From positions 1 through 42,289 of the forward strand of contig NZ_JACMYP010000042.1 in NCBI RefSeq assembly GCF_020889705.1: DNA of 42,289 nt. Reading direction: 5' to 3'. The stretch comes from Bradyrhizobium altum (GTDB lineage Bacteria; Pseudomonadota; Alphaproteobacteria; Rhizobiales; Xanthobacteraceae). Below are positions 1 to 9,081 of this stretch, piece after piece. Position 1 is the first letter of the stretch. Every line of letters begins with the position of its first letter. The notes under the pieces are model-generated. The model was not told the origin of the DNA. It ran no database searches and saw only the letters and a program-made list of their open reading frames with translations. Position numbers and translations under genes: made by a program.

Positions 1-2162
1 ACCCTCAGCCGCAACGGCGCGTGCCATGCGCCGCTCGCGGTGCCCTCGAACTGCGTCGGACCCGCACCGGCTGCGACCGCGCGGTCAAGCCCAAGCAGCG
101 CCAGCAGCGCATTGCCCTCGCTGGCGGAGAATTTCGCTTCGGCCGTGACGTCGCTGTTGCGAAGTGCGTCGAAATCCAGCGCACGGATCGCAGCTACCGG
201 CGGCGTCGCCGAGATCACCGTATTGCCCTTGAGTTGCGGCGTGTCGAGATCGACCGTCGCGCGCGCGCTGACACGATCGGCGGCCTTGCCTTTGCCGAGG
301 TCGAGCGCGAGCCTGGCACGGACCGGACCGGTATCCGCACGCAGCACGCCGAGCCGTGCGGCAAGCGCCGGCGCGAACGGCTGAACCACAGCGGTCAACC
401 GGCCAAGCGACGCGGCGGTCGCATCGACGGCGAGCTTGCCGGTCGAATTGGCGCGATCGAAATTGCCGCTGCCGTCAAGAGTGACATTGTCGGGCTGACC
501 GATCCTGATGCGCTCGAGCACGATGTTCTTCGGGCTGTAGGCGAGCTTCGCGAGCAGCGGCCGCAATTCCTGCCCCGAGGAGATCGCGCGCCCGACATCG
601 AGCGACAGCTGCGCCTCGTCCGGCCATTCGGCTTGCGGGCCGGCCAGCGAGCGGATGAATGTCGCGGTCGCATCGAGATCGAGCCGCTCGGCCTTCAACT
701 GCGCCTCGACCTTCGAGCCGCTCGTCGCCTCGCGATGCACAACCGCGACACGGCCTTCGACCGTGCCGCTCTCGATTTCCGCCTTCATCGCGTCGATCGA
801 AAAACCGGCCGGCGACACCGTGACGTCGCCGCGCAATCGCAGCGGCTTCTGGCTGCGGTAGGCGATGTCGCTGCGCCCCTGCAGCCAGCTCATCAATGTA
901 TCGGGGTCGGACGATTCGATGTTGAGCGCGGTCTTGAAGCTGTTCGAGGCTCCCCCTTGTGCGCTGGCGCCGCTCATCGAGACCCGCGTCGATCCCGGCG
1001 CGCGAAACTCCAGTCGGCGCACGGTCCATGATTTCGCATCCGATTGCAGCTCTGCCGAGACGTCCTGCAACGGGCGGCCGCCGAGCATGATCTGTTCGGA
1101 GGTGAGCTCCACCTGCGCCGGGATCGGGCTTTGCGGAAGGCCCGACAACACCGCGCGCATCGCCGGCAGCACGCGCACCGGCTCGACATTGCCGTTGTTG
1201 GCGTCCTTGGCGCCATCCTTGGCGGCGAACTTGTCGCCATCGAGCTGTCGTGCCGAAAGCGCGGCGCGCAGCAGCGGCGAGGCGCCGAACCGGAGATCGC
1301 CATTTCCTGCGAGCTTCAATGCGCGGTCCTCGCCGCCATAGCTCACTTCGACCTGGTCGAGACGTGCCGCCGAATAGTCCGATTTGACCTTGGCCGTGAT
1401 CCGCCAGGGCGGCATATCGCTGCCGCCGCGCTGGCCAGGCGTGCCCGCCAGCGCCACGCTCCCCTCGAACCGCGGTGCGCGGGCCTCGAAGGTCAGGATG
1501 CCGTCGAGATCGGCCGACACCGGCCGCTGGCCGGGATCGATGTTGAAGTGCAGGCGGGTGCCGCTGCCGTCGGCGCTTTGCCCCGAGGAAATCCGGAACG
1601 GGTAGCGGTTGCCGTCGAACATGAAATTGCCGTCGCCGCGGACTGCGCCGGCAAGCGAGCGAACATCGCCGCTGAAGGCTATGTCGTTCAGCTCGAGCGT
1701 GCTGCTGCTTGCGGCATCGTGCAGTGCGATGCGGCCGGTCAGATTGAGGCGGTCGATCGCCAGCGAAGCCAGGTTGAAGCTCCCGCTCGACGGCGACCAG
1801 TCGATCCGCCCTTTCGGATCGAGCCCGAGATCGAGCGACACGCCGTTGATGGTGAGTTCGTTCGCGCGCCATTCGCCGCGCATCAGCGAGCTCAGGCTGA
1901 GCTCGACGTCGAGATTGGTGGCGCGGACCTTGCCACGGTCGTTGGCGCCGCCGACAGTGACGTTTTTCAACCGCAGCGACGGCGCAGGCAGCAGACGCGC
2001 GTCGAGATTGCCGGCAACACGAACCGGCATGCCGATGATCTTGGACGCCTCCGTCTCGAACTGCGGCTTGAACTGGTTCCAGTCAACGAAATACGGACCG
2101 ACCAGCGCGGCCACCAGCGCAAGAATGAAGGCGATTGCCAGGCCGAGCAGCGTCGTCTGCAC
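1..2162 (-). CDS. AsmA family protein, 3' end outside window
   Basis: A single open minus-strand frame runs from a GTG at 2162-2160 to the window edge (about 720 codons seen, no stop). The GTG follows an AAAGGGAGA ribosome binding site. The start encodes a membrane anchor (QTTLLGLAIAFILALVAALV) followed by GPYFVDWNQFKPQFETEA and PVRVAGNLDARLLPAPSLRL, which is the AsmA N-terminal hallmark. The rest is long alternating beta-strand-like sequence rich in Leu, Gly, Asp and Ala, as expected for AsmA-type proteins, which are bridge-like inner-membrane-anchored periplasmic proteins linked to outer-membrane lipid homeostasis. Its precise role here is not visible. The P450 gene lies 211 bp upstream on the same strand. 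Confidence 0.85.
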   Translation of the reverse strand, partial: MQTTLLGLAIAFILALVAALVGPYFVDWNQFKPQFETEASKIIGMPVRVAGNLDARLLPAPSLRLKNVTVGGANDRGKVRATNLDVELSLSSLMRGEWRANELTINGVSLDLGLDPKGRIDWSPSSGSFNLASLAIDRLNLTGRIALHDAASSSTLELNDIAFSGDVRSLAGAVRGDGNFMFDGNRYPFRISSGQSADGSGTRLHFNIDPGQRPVSADLDGILTFEARAPRFEGSVALAGTPGQRGGSDMPPWRITAKVKSDYSAARLDQVEVSYGGEDRALKLAGNGDLRFGASPLLRAALSARQLDGDKFAAKDGAKDANNGNVEPVRVLPAMRAVLSGLPQSPIPAQVELTSEQIMLGGRPLQDVSAELQSDAKSWTVRRLEFRAPGSTRVSMSGASAQGGASNSFKTALNIESSDPDTLMSWLQGRSDIAYRSQKPLRLRGDVTVSPAGFSIDAMKAEIESGTVEGRVAVVHREATSGSKVEAQLKAERLDLDATATFIRSLAGPQAEWPDEAQLSLDVGRAISSGQELRPLLAKLAYSPKNIVLERIRIGQPDNVTLDGSGNFDRANSTGKLAVDATAASLGRLTAVVQPFAPALAARLGVLRADTGPVRARLALDLGKGKAADRVSARATVDLDTPQLKGNTVISATPPVAAIRALDFDALRNSDVTAEAKFSASEGNALLALLGLDRAVAAGAGPTQFEGTASGAWHAPLRLR

Positions 2163-2373
2163 GGTGTCTCCCTTTGAGCCCGCTCCGCGGCAGCCTCCTT
2201 ATGCTGAACCCTTTGCCAACCCTTGGCCGGAGCAACCCAAATATAGAGACAAGTATGGCGAAGTCACAGCGGCATTACCGCTGCGACGTCAGGCGGATGA
2301 CGGTTTTCCGCTCAAGCGTGCGTGCACACCGGCCGTCGCGGCAGGGTTACTGCCCTGCCGCGCGTCCGGGATG

Positions 2374-3606
2374 TCACCAGCTCGCAGGGAGCCGCTTCAG
2401 CCCGCGCAGCACGAAGGTCGGCCGCCACTCCGGATTTTCCGCGTCATCGAGCCGCAGGTCGGGGATCCGGCGCAGCAGCGTCGAGATCGCGATCTCGGCC
2501 TCGATCCGCGCCAGCTGGGCACCGAGGCAGAAGTGGATGCCGCCGCCGAACGACAAAGGCTTCACATTCGGCCGCTGGATGTCGAGCTTCTCGGGATGGT
2601 CGGGATAGACCGCCTCGTCGTGGTTGGCCGAGCCCAGCAGGCACAGCACGCTCTCGCCCTTCGGGATGCGCTTGCCGCCGAGATCCTCGATGTCCTCCAG
2701 CGCGACGCGGCCGGTCAGCTGCACCGAGGAATCGTAGCGCAGGAATTCCTCGATCGCATTGGTGATCAGGCCGGGATTGGCCTTCAGCAGCGCGAGCTGG
2801 TCCGGGTTGCGGAACAGCGCGAGCAGGCCGTTGCCGATCAGGTTCACGGTGGTCTCATGGCCGGCGCCGAACAGCAGGATGATGTTGGCGGTGAGCTCCT
2901 CGTTGGTGAGCTTCTGGCCGTTCTCCTCGGCCTGCACCAGTTGCGTGGTGAGGTCGTCACCGGGCTGCTTGCGGCGCAGCTCGAACAGCTGGTGGAAATA
3001 CATCGCGGCCATCGCGTTGCCGGCGTTGCCCTGCTTGATCTCTTCCGCCGTCAGCGGCACCGGCTCGAGCAGGCGTCCGCCGTCGCGCGAGCCGTTGTAG
3101 AAGGCATCGCGATGCTCCTCGGGGATGCCGAGCATGTCGCAGATGATCGTCACCGGCAGACGGAACGCGAAATCCTCGATCAGGTCCATCTTTCCCTGCG
3201 GAACGATGCGGTCGAGCGTCTCATCCACGACGTGCTGGATGCGCGGACGCATGTCCTCGACCCGGCGCGCAGTGAACGCCTTGACGACGAGGCCGCGCAG
3301 GCGGGTGTGGTCGGGCGGGTCCTGCTGCAGCATCCAGTGGCTCATGCTGCGGATGACCGGCTCCTCCATGATCTTGGGGCCGTAGCGGCGGATCGAGCGC
3401 TCGACGTAATCCTTGCCGAACCGCTTGTCGCGCAGCACGAGGCTGGCTTCCGCGTGACGGCTGGCGACGAAGGCGCCGTGCGCGTTGACATGCATCGGGT
3501 CGAGGCGGCGTAGCCGCTCATAGTACGGATAGGGATTGCGAATGAATTCGGGCGCCAGTGGATTGAAAAGCGGCTCGCCGCTGGCCGGCTGAACTTGCTC
3601 GTTCAT
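2374..3606 (-). CDS. Cytochrome P450
   Basis: A 410-residue soluble P450, the normal length for a bacterial class I enzyme that takes electrons from a ferredoxin. The I-helix oxygen-activation motif AGHETT is at about 248-253, the K-helix ExxR (EFLR) at 287-290, and the heme loop FGGGIHFCLGAQLAR at 353-367 with proximal cysteine C360. Also seen is WMLQQDPPDHTRLRGLV near 91-107, the usual C-helix region. There is no membrane anchor. The substrate cannot be read from the sequence. No ferredoxin or reductase gene is adjacent, so partners must be encoded elsewhere. It is divergent from a TetR regulator with a strong palindrome between them, and an MFS transporter lies beyond, so substrate-inducible control is plausible. 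Confidence 0.95.
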   Translation of the reverse strand: MNEQVQPASGEPLFNPLAPEFIRNPYPYYERLRRLDPMHVNAHGAFVASRHAEASLVLRDKRFGKDYVERSIRRYGPKIMEEPVIRSMSHWMLQQDPPDHTRLRGLVVKAFTARRVEDMRPRIQHVVDETLDRIVPQGKMDLIEDFAFRLPVTIICDMLGIPEEHRDAFYNGSRDGGRLLEPVPLTAEEIKQGNAGNAMAAMYFHQLFELRRKQPGDDLTTQLVQAEENGQKLTNEELTANIILLFGAGHETTVNLIGNGLLALFRNPDQLALLKANPGLITNAIEEFLRYDSSVQLTGRVALEDIEDLGGKRIPKGESVLCLLGSANHDEAVYPDHPEKLDIQRPNVKPLSFGGGIHFCLGAQLARIEAEIAISTLLRRIPDLRLDDAENPEWRPTFVLRGLKRLPASW

Positions 3607-3729
3607 GGTGACCTCGTTCGTGCGCTACGCCGGTGCCTGCACTCTGGCGCGCCTTGGTGTCATCCTCAAGACCGCACCAACACGGGTGCGACCATTCTGG
3701 TTTTGGCAACTCTGGTTATAGTAACCGCA

Positions 3730-3765
3730 AATGCAACTCGATACACTCTTGTATCGAGTTGCATT
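3730..3765. promoter_or_regulatory. Perfect 16-bp inverted repeat, probable TetR operator
   Basis: Two 16-base arms (3730-3745 and 3750-3765) are perfect reverse complements around the 4-base centre CTCT. The arms begin AATGCAACTCG, with inner ends GATACA and TGTATC. The element ends 18 bases before the TetR ATG, in the 177-bp divergent region with the P450 gene. TetR proteins commonly bind such palindromes in divergent promoters, so it is most likely the autoregulatory operator. A smaller palindrome GGTTA-TAG-TAACC lies at 3714-3726. Confidence 0.7.
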
Positions 3766-3783
3766 CTGCCCTAAAATGCGCAG

Positions 3784-4395
3784 ATGTCAAGGGTTCGAAC
3801 CAGACCGACACGGGACGACACCTGCGAGAAGCTGTTCGAGGCGGCGGCGCGGGTGTTCGAGGAACAGGGAATCGGCGGCGCCAGCATCGAGGCGATCGCG
3901 GCTGCGGCGGGTTTCACGCGCGGCGCCTTCTACTCGAACTTCAAGAGCAAGGACGAGCTGATCTTCGCGATGCTCGAGGATCACGTCGAGCAATCGATCC
4001 GGCGCAATCTCGATTTGCTCGCCAAGCACAAGGACCTGGCCGACTTCCTGGAGGCATTGCGCACCGTGGACCGCGGCCGGCAGGATCCGCTCGGCCGCTC
4101 GCCTCTCCTGCATATGGAGATGATCCTGTTCGTGGCGCGCGCCGAGAAGCGCCGGCCCGAACTCGCCAAGCGCCTGCGCGCGCGGCGCAAGCTGATCGCC
4201 GACATCGTCGAGACCGCGCAGAAGAATAGCGGCAGGAACGCCAGACTCAATCCGGACTGGACCGGCGCGATCGTGCTGGCGCTGGAAGATGGTTTCCGCC
4301 TGCACCGCCTGATCGATCCGGAGACCACGCCCGCCGACAGTTGCCTGCGCGCGATTACCGACCTGCAGCGGGCAATCGGCGTTTCATCCGCCTGA
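3784..4395 (+). CDS. TetR/AcrR family transcriptional regulator
   Basis: A 203-residue regulator. The N-terminal helix-turn-helix covers about residues 14-60: KLFEAAARVFEEQGIGGASI, then EAIAAAAGFTRGAFYSNFKS, then KDEL, the standard TetR DNA-binding signature. The remainder is helical ligand-binding domain with no recognisable subfamily. The ATG at 3784 begins shortly before the domain and just after the palindrome at 3730-3765. It is convergent with the MFS gene (4-bp gap) and divergent from the P450. The likely role is repression of itself and the P450, relieved by a small ligand. The ligand is unknown. Confidence 0.93.
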   Translation: MSRVRTRPTRDDTCEKLFEAAARVFEEQGIGGASIEAIAAAAGFTRGAFYSNFKSKDELIFAMLEDHVEQSIRRNLDLLAKHKDLADFLEALRTVDRGRQDPLGRSPLLHMEMILFVARAEKRRPELAKRLRARRKLIADIVETAQKNSGRNARLNPDWTGAIVLALEDGFRLHRLIDPETTPADSCLRAITDLQRAIGVSSA

Positions 4396-4399
4396 TGTG

Positions 4400-5692
4400 T
4401 CAGGCCGCGCTGGCGGCCTTGTGCATCTGGCCGGCGACGGCGCGGACCTTGCGCGGCGAAGCCTGCCAGATCGCGAACGCCGACAGCAGGCTGACGGCAA
4501 TGCCGAGCAGGAACGCGCTGGTATAGCTGCCCGAGAGATCGTAGAGCTGGCCTGTGATCCAGGGGCCGGCGGCTCCGCCGGCGAGCGCGGCCAGCATCAC
4601 GGTGCCGAAAATGCTGCCGTATTGCTTGCCCTGGAAGATCTCGAGCACCACCGGTCCCATCACCGATGTCAGGCCATAGCCGAGTGCGCCCTGCGTGAAG
4701 ACCATGAGATAGATCAGCGCCATGCTCGGCCAGTATTTCAAGGCGGCGAGCGCGGCGAAGCAGATCACGAAGCCCAAGCACGAGATCGCCCACACCCATT
4801 CTCGTCCGATGCGATCGGAGAGATGCCCGAGCCAGATCTGGCCGGGAATGCCGAGCAGGCTGACGACGCCCAGCGCCCAGACGCCGACATTGGAGCTGAA
4901 GCCGATGTCGAGCAGGAATTTGGTCTGGTGCACCTGCACCGCATACCAGATGTACAGGCCGCAGAAATAGCCGGTCGCGATCCACCAGAACCGCGCGGTG
5001 CGCAGCGCACGCGACAGCGTCCAGTCGGTGCCGGCCCACACCGGATCGACGATGTTCGATGCCGGCCTGGGCGACGTCGCCGTCGGCGCCGCATCGCCGT
5101 CCGGCTGCAGGCCGATGTCCTCCGGCTTCTTGTGCAGCAACAGGTTGATCGGCGCGAGCACGACCAGCACCACGATCCCCATTGCTGTGCAGGCGGTGCG
5201 CCAACCGGTGTGCTCGATCATGTGCTGCACCCATGGCAGCAGCGTCACCGAGCCGATGCCGACACCGGCGAAGGCGAGCCCGATTGCGAGGCCACGGCGG
5301 CGGATGAACCAGTTCGGCACGAACAGCGATTGGCCGGAATAGCCGAGGCAGACGCTGCCGGAACCAACCAGCACGCCGATGGTGAGATAGAGATGCCAGG
5401 GTTGCGTCGTCAGCGGCGCCAGCAGCAGGCCGGAGCCCATCAAGAGCACACCGAGCTCCATCACCGCACGCGGACCGCTGCGGTCCATCAGCCGGCCGAT
5501 CAGCGGGCTCGCGATCGCGGAAGCGACAAAGCCGAACGAGAATGCGCCCGCGGTGACGCCGCGCTCCCAGCCGAATTCGGAGATGATCGGCGGATAGAAC
5601 AGCGAGAATGCCGTCCGCGCGTTGACGCCGATCGCCATGGTGACGAAGGTCACCGCGACGATGACCCAGCCATAGAAGAAGGGAAGTCGCAT
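4400..5692 (-). CDS. MFS transporter, oxalate/formate antiporter-like
   Basis: A 430-residue protein with about 12 hydrophobic segments split by a hydrophilic loop near the middle (LLHKKPEDIGLQPDGDAA), the classic major facilitator layout. The intracellular loop 2-3 motif is seen as GRLMDRSGPR. The ATG at 5692 is chosen because MRLPFFYGWVIVAVTF is the usual start of this subfamily. A TTG at 5758 in the same frame would add 22 residues (MTVSGARAETDIRPLTLATQ then TP) and cannot be excluded, since neither start has a clear ribosome binding site. Substrate unknown; monocarboxylates or small organic anions are typical. A broken second copy of its N-terminus lies at 5925-6118. Confidence 0.88.
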   Translation of the reverse strand: MRLPFFYGWVIVAVTFVTMAIGVNARTAFSLFYPPIISEFGWERGVTAGAFSFGFVASAIASPLIGRLMDRSGPRAVMELGVLLMGSGLLLAPLTTQPWHLYLTIGVLVGSGSVCLGYSGQSLFVPNWFIRRRGLAIGLAFAGVGIGSVTLLPWVQHMIEHTGWRTACTAMGIVVLVVLAPINLLLHKKPEDIGLQPDGDAAPTATSPRPASNIVDPVWAGTDWTLSRALRTARFWWIATGYFCGLYIWYAVQVHQTKFLLDIGFSSNVGVWALGVVSLLGIPGQIWLGHLSDRIGREWVWAISCLGFVICFAALAALKYWPSMALIYLMVFTQGALGYGLTSVMGPVVLEIFQGKQYGSIFGTVMLAALAGGAAGPWITGQLYDLSGSYTSAFLLGIAVSLLSAFAIWQASPRKVRAVAGQMHKAASAA

Positions 5693-5924
5693 GGGGGTCT
5701 GAGTTGCCAGGGTTAGAGGACGAATATCTGTTTCAGCCCGCGCCCCGCTGACGGTCAAGCCCCATCGACCGATAAAGTGGCTTCAAGCGAGTGTATTCCA
5801 TCAGGCCGCGTCAATTTGCTCAAATCAACCGCCGGACTGTGTGAAGCAATTCATAGACAGTCAGGCCCAGAGCGGCAGACTTGCGCGCGATGTCGATACC
5901 TCGGCCATGTCAGCTGACTTTCCG

Positions 5925-6118
5925 TTGCCTGCCGGAATTCCGAGCACGCTCCATCGGACGACCAGCAGCAGTGGATACGACGATGGCGATCGCGCCAGCG
6001 GTAACGCCGCGCTCCCGGCCAAACTCGCCCATGATCGGCGGGAAGAAGGGAGAAACACCATTCCCGCATTGACGCAATCAAAGGTGACGAGTTTCTCCGC
6101 GACGATGATCCAGCCATG
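5925..6118 (-). pseudogene. Decayed fragment of an MFS transporter N-terminus
   Basis: Minus-strand translation gives GWIIVAEKLVTFDCVNAG in one frame and then, after a one-base shift near 6060, GVSPFFPPIMGEFGRERGVT followed by AGAIAIVV and GRPMERA in another. These align end to end with the intact MFS protein next door (GWVIVAVTFVTMAIGVNA, FSLFYPPIISEFGWERGVTA, GRLMDRSG). The copy lacks a start codon, carries at least one frameshift and stops after the first two membrane segments. It is a relic of a tandem duplication or of a related transporter. The rest of the 5693-6374 gap shows no gene. Confidence 0.75.
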
Positions 6119-6374
6119 AAGTCAAGGGGCGCAGTTGCGTTGCATGCTCAAGGCGCGAATGGCTGCATGGCTCGCACCGCCCCCATTTCGCGATTGCGCA
6201 TCCGCGAACAAAGGTTGCAAACATCATACTGTACCAGCCCACTCGGTTCGCATACCCATCCGGATGGAGCCTTCCTTTATGATCTTGATGAAGATATTCT
6301 TTTCGCGTTGGTGTCCCGTACTTTGTGCCAGATTTTAGTCGCGTATCAGTAAATTTTGCAGAAGTATCAATAAT

Positions 6375-8147
6375 ATGATGCCCCCATCGGTCCCGGAAGT
6401 TCGCCGACGCCTTGCGGCAATCCTTGCGGCAGACGTGGTCGGGTATACGCGCCTGATGGAGGCGCATGAGGAAAACACCCATACCCGGCTGATGCGATTG
6501 CGCTCGGAAGTCCTCGACCCGGGCGTCACGGCGCAAAACGGTAGGATCATCAAGAATACCGGCGACGGCTTCCTTGCAACCTTCGATACCGCGCGCGACG
6601 CGACGCGGTGTGCCCTCTCGCTGCAGGAAGCTCTGGCCGTGAATACAGCCGGGATGCCCGCTGACGAGCGCATCAGCTTTCGCATAGGGCTGAACGCCGC
6701 GGATATCATCGTTGAAGAAGATGACGTCTATGGCGAGGGCGTGAACATCGCGGCGCGCCTTCAGAACTATGCGCAAGCGGGCGGCGTCGTGGTTTCGGGA
6801 GCCGTTGCGGAGCAGATCGGGCAGGACCTGGACGTCAGCGTGATTGATCTTGGCGATCTGCATCTTCGCAATATGGGTCGGCCTGTCCGCGTGTATGCGC
6901 TCCACCGACCCATGCAGCCCGCGAAGCTTGTTGGCGAAGCCCCGGTGGGCTCGGAACCTCGTCCCTCGATTGCCGTTCTGCCGTTCCGAATGAACCTGGC
7001 CACCCCGGAAGAAGGGTATTTCGCCGATGGTGTTGTCGACGACATCATTCGCGGCCTTGCCGGGCTCAAGGAGCTTTTCGTCGTATCACGCGGGTCCAGC
7101 CTTGGCTTTAGCGGCCGCAATATTGACGTGCGCGAGATCGGGCGTCGGCTCGGGGTTCGCTATGTCCTCTATGGAGGGATTCAGAGGACGATGACCTCGG
7201 TCCGTATCGTGACCGAGCTCAGCGACGCCGAGTCGGGCGAAGTCATTCGTTCGGATTTGCACGAAGGCGACCTTCGCGAACTCTTTGCGCTTCAGGATCG
7301 GATCGCCATCAATGTTGTAAGACAAATCGCGCCGCAGGTTCGCGAGCGCGAGCTGATGCGATCGATGCGCAAACACCCGCAGAACCTGACCGCCTACGAT
7401 CTCGTGTTGCAGGCGCTCGATTTGTTGTACCGGATGGACTACGATTCCTTTTCCAAGGCGCGGGGCCTGCTCGAGCAAGCCATTTCATACGACCCTAATT
7501 TTGCGTTGGCCTATTCCTACGTCGCGCTGTGGTATGTGTTCCGGATCGGGGAAATGGGATCGCCGGATCCCGAGGGTGATGTCGTCGCCGGTGCGCGATA
7601 TGCCAAGGAGGCTATCGAACGAGGCGGCGACGACGCATTCGCGTTGGCGGTGTATGGTCACGTCCAGTCATTTTTGCTGCATGACTTTCAAAGCGCAAGG
7701 ATTGCCCTCGACCGCGCTATTGCCGCCGGCCCGAGTTCAGCCATGGCCTGGACCATGGCGAGCGCAACATCCGGCTTTCTTGGTGACGGCCCTGCCGCCC
7801 TGCGCCAAGGTGAGCAGGGCGTCCGGCTCTCGCCGCTCGACGCGCGCTCGTTCTGGCACGAGGGATTGTTCGCCCAGGCTCACTACGTGAATGGCGACTA
7901 TGAGCAGGCATTGGAGTGGGTGCGCGGCGCACTGAACCGTAACGGACTTATTCGCTTCAATCATCGCTTGCTCATCGTCACGCTCGGCGCCTTGGGCCGT
8001 CGTGAAGAAGCAGCGGAGGCGGCACGCCGCTACCTGGAAATTCAACCAGGATTCCGTATTTCGTCCTACGCGCCACGCTGCCCGTTTCGTGGCGAGGCGT
8101 TGGAAACCTGGCTCGGCCACCTGCGATCGGCGGAGCTTCCTGATTGA
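6375..8147 (+). CDS. Class III adenylate cyclase with C-terminal TPR-like region
   Basis: A 590-residue soluble protein. Residues 10-180 form a class III nucleotidyl cyclase domain. Metal-binding aspartates are D20 (AADVVGYTRLM) and D64 (NTGDGFLATF). K60 and D117 (DDVYGEGVN) are the pair that selects adenine, and N124 and R128 (NIAARL) are the transition-state residues, so all catalytic positions are present. Residues 200-320 match the TolB/FlgO-like segment common in rhizobial cyclases (SIAVLPF, GYFADGVVDDIIRGLAGL, VRYVLYGGIQR). About 345-585 are TPR-like helical repeats. No membrane segment. Start is ATG 6375 or the adjacent ATG 6378. It is the first gene of a probable operon, 43 bp before the next start. 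Codon use is visibly more A/T-rich than flanking genes. Confidence 0.92.
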   Translation: MMPPSVPEVRRRLAAILAADVVGYTRLMEAHEENTHTRLMRLRSEVLDPGVTAQNGRIIKNTGDGFLATFDTARDATRCALSLQEALAVNTAGMPADERISFRIGLNAADIIVEEDDVYGEGVNIAARLQNYAQAGGVVVSGAVAEQIGQDLDVSVIDLGDLHLRNMGRPVRVYALHRPMQPAKLVGEAPVGSEPRPSIAVLPFRMNLATPEEGYFADGVVDDIIRGLAGLKELFVVSRGSSLGFSGRNIDVREIGRRLGVRYVLYGGIQRTMTSVRIVTELSDAESGEVIRSDLHEGDLRELFALQDRIAINVVRQIAPQVRERELMRSMRKHPQNLTAYDLVLQALDLLYRMDYDSFSKARGLLEQAISYDPNFALAYSYVALWYVFRIGEMGSPDPEGDVVAGARYAKEAIERGGDDAFALAVYGHVQSFLLHDFQSARIALDRAIAAGPSSAMAWTMASATSGFLGDGPAALRQGEQGVRLSPLDARSFWHEGLFAQAHYVNGDYEQALEWVRGALNRNGLIRFNHRLLIVTLGALGRREEAAEAARRYLEIQPGFRISSYAPRCPFRGEALETWLGHLRSAELPD

Positions 8148-8190
8148 CTGGTATTGCTGACGACAACTGCCAAACAAGGGAGAGACGTCA

Positions 8191-9081
8191 ATGACAGGCA
8201 ACACGGGTAACACGGGCAATACCGGAAATACCGGAAACACCGGCAATACGGGAAACACCGGCAACGTCGGAGGGGGTGGTTGGTTTATTTCGGACCGCGT
8301 CGACTTGCCGTTCGTCACAAGGCTCGACCCCTCGGGCACCGACGAGCTAGGCAGCCTGCGGCGGACGCCGCCGGCGCATTTCGGCAGCCGACAATGGTCT
8401 GCAAACTGGTATGCGTGGCGTGTCCTGCATCAGTTCATCGCGAATGTCCCCGGCTGGGCAGCGACCGTCGACGCCGACGCCACCCTCACGCAGATCCGGA
8501 ACGACCTGGTCGCCGACTATACCGCGCAAATAGACAACCTTGTGCTCGCCGCGCGGGATGAACGGCCGGATGCAATGGGCCTGATCCTCTCGCAGGACGT
8601 TGAATTTTTCACGGATTTCCTGGCTGTGCTGACCGCGAGGCCCGGCTCGCATACGCAAACCTGGCGCCTGTTGAATATCGCGAGTTTGATTGGGTCCTTT
8701 GCGGCATTGTATTTCAAGGACAAGTACGATTTGCCTCGGCCGTCGCAGATTTGTCCCGCATTGCTGCCACCGATCCAGGTCCCCGGCCACTCATCCTGGC
8801 CAAGCGGGCATTCCACCCAGGCGCATTTCATGAAGAACTGCATGCTCAGGGTGTTCGCCGCGACGGCGATGTCTGCGGCTGACCAGGCCGTATGGAAATC
8901 CGACCTGTCGATTCTGGCGGATTCGATCGCCAGAAACCGCGAGATTGCCGGCGTGCATTATCCGAAGGATTCAGAAGGCGGCGCCAGAATCGCCGATCTG
9001 CTGGATACCGTCATTCTGACGCCAGCCATCGTGCCGATGTTTGACAGCGCCATCACGGCTGCCGCAGGCGAATGGCAATGA
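8191..9081 (+). CDS. PAP2 / vanadium haloperoxidase-fold protein with collagen-like N-terminus
   Basis: A 296-residue protein. Residues 2-25 are eight exact Thr-Gly-Asn units followed by VGGGG. The rest holds the full PAP2/haloperoxidase active-site triad: K176-x6-R183-P184 (KDKYDLPRP), PSGH at 204-207 (VPGHSSWPSGHSTQAHF), and R250-x5-H256-x3-D260 (NREIAGVHYPKD). These residues bind phosphate in lipid phosphatases or vanadate in haloperoxidases. There are no strong membrane helices, so it resembles the soluble haloperoxidase-like branch more than membrane PAP2 enzymes. No signal peptide is apparent. A GGGAGAG ribosome binding site precedes the ATG. It overlaps the glutamic peptidase gene, implying translational coupling. 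Phosphatase versus haloperoxidase activity cannot be decided from sequence. Confidence 0.85.
   Translation: MTGNTGNTGNTGNTGNTGNTGNTGNVGGGGWFISDRVDLPFVTRLDPSGTDELGSLRRTPPAHFGSRQWSANWYAWRVLHQFIANVPGWAATVDADATLTQIRNDLVADYTAQIDNLVLAARDERPDAMGLILSQDVEFFTDFLAVLTARPGSHTQTWRLLNIASLIGSFAALYFKDKYDLPRPSQICPALLPPIQVPGHSSWPSGHSTQAHFMKNCMLRVFAATAMSAADQAVWKSDLSILADSIARNREIAGVHYPKDSEGGARIADLLDTVILTPAIVPMFDSAITAAAGEWQ
8194..8265 (+). repeat. Eight 9-bp tandem units encoding Thr-Gly-Asn
   Basis: Eight consecutive 9-base units of the form ACN-GGN-AAY code for (TGN)8. Protein sequence is perfectly conserved while third bases vary (ACAGGCAAC, ACGGGTAAC, ACCGGAAAT), so the repeat is being kept at the protein level or is old. 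Read as G-N-T triplets it has collagen-like periodicity. Confidence 0.9.

Noticed and set aside
475..1872. Open frame of 465 codons on the minus strand
   Set aside because: Out of frame with the AsmA gene, Arg-rich and featureless.
3721..3750. GTAACC box considered as another ECF promoter
   Set aside because: No CGTA or CGAA at 15-17 bases downstream; it overlaps a small palindrome instead.
6131..6374. Promoter of the cyclase-PAP2-peptidase cluster
   Set aside because: The DNA is A/T-rich and a promoter must be here, but no -35/-10 pair with proper spacing could be picked with confidence.
8194..8265. Short tandem repeats considered as a CRISPR-like array
   Set aside because: Units are 9 bp without spacers and are translated as TGN inside a gene.
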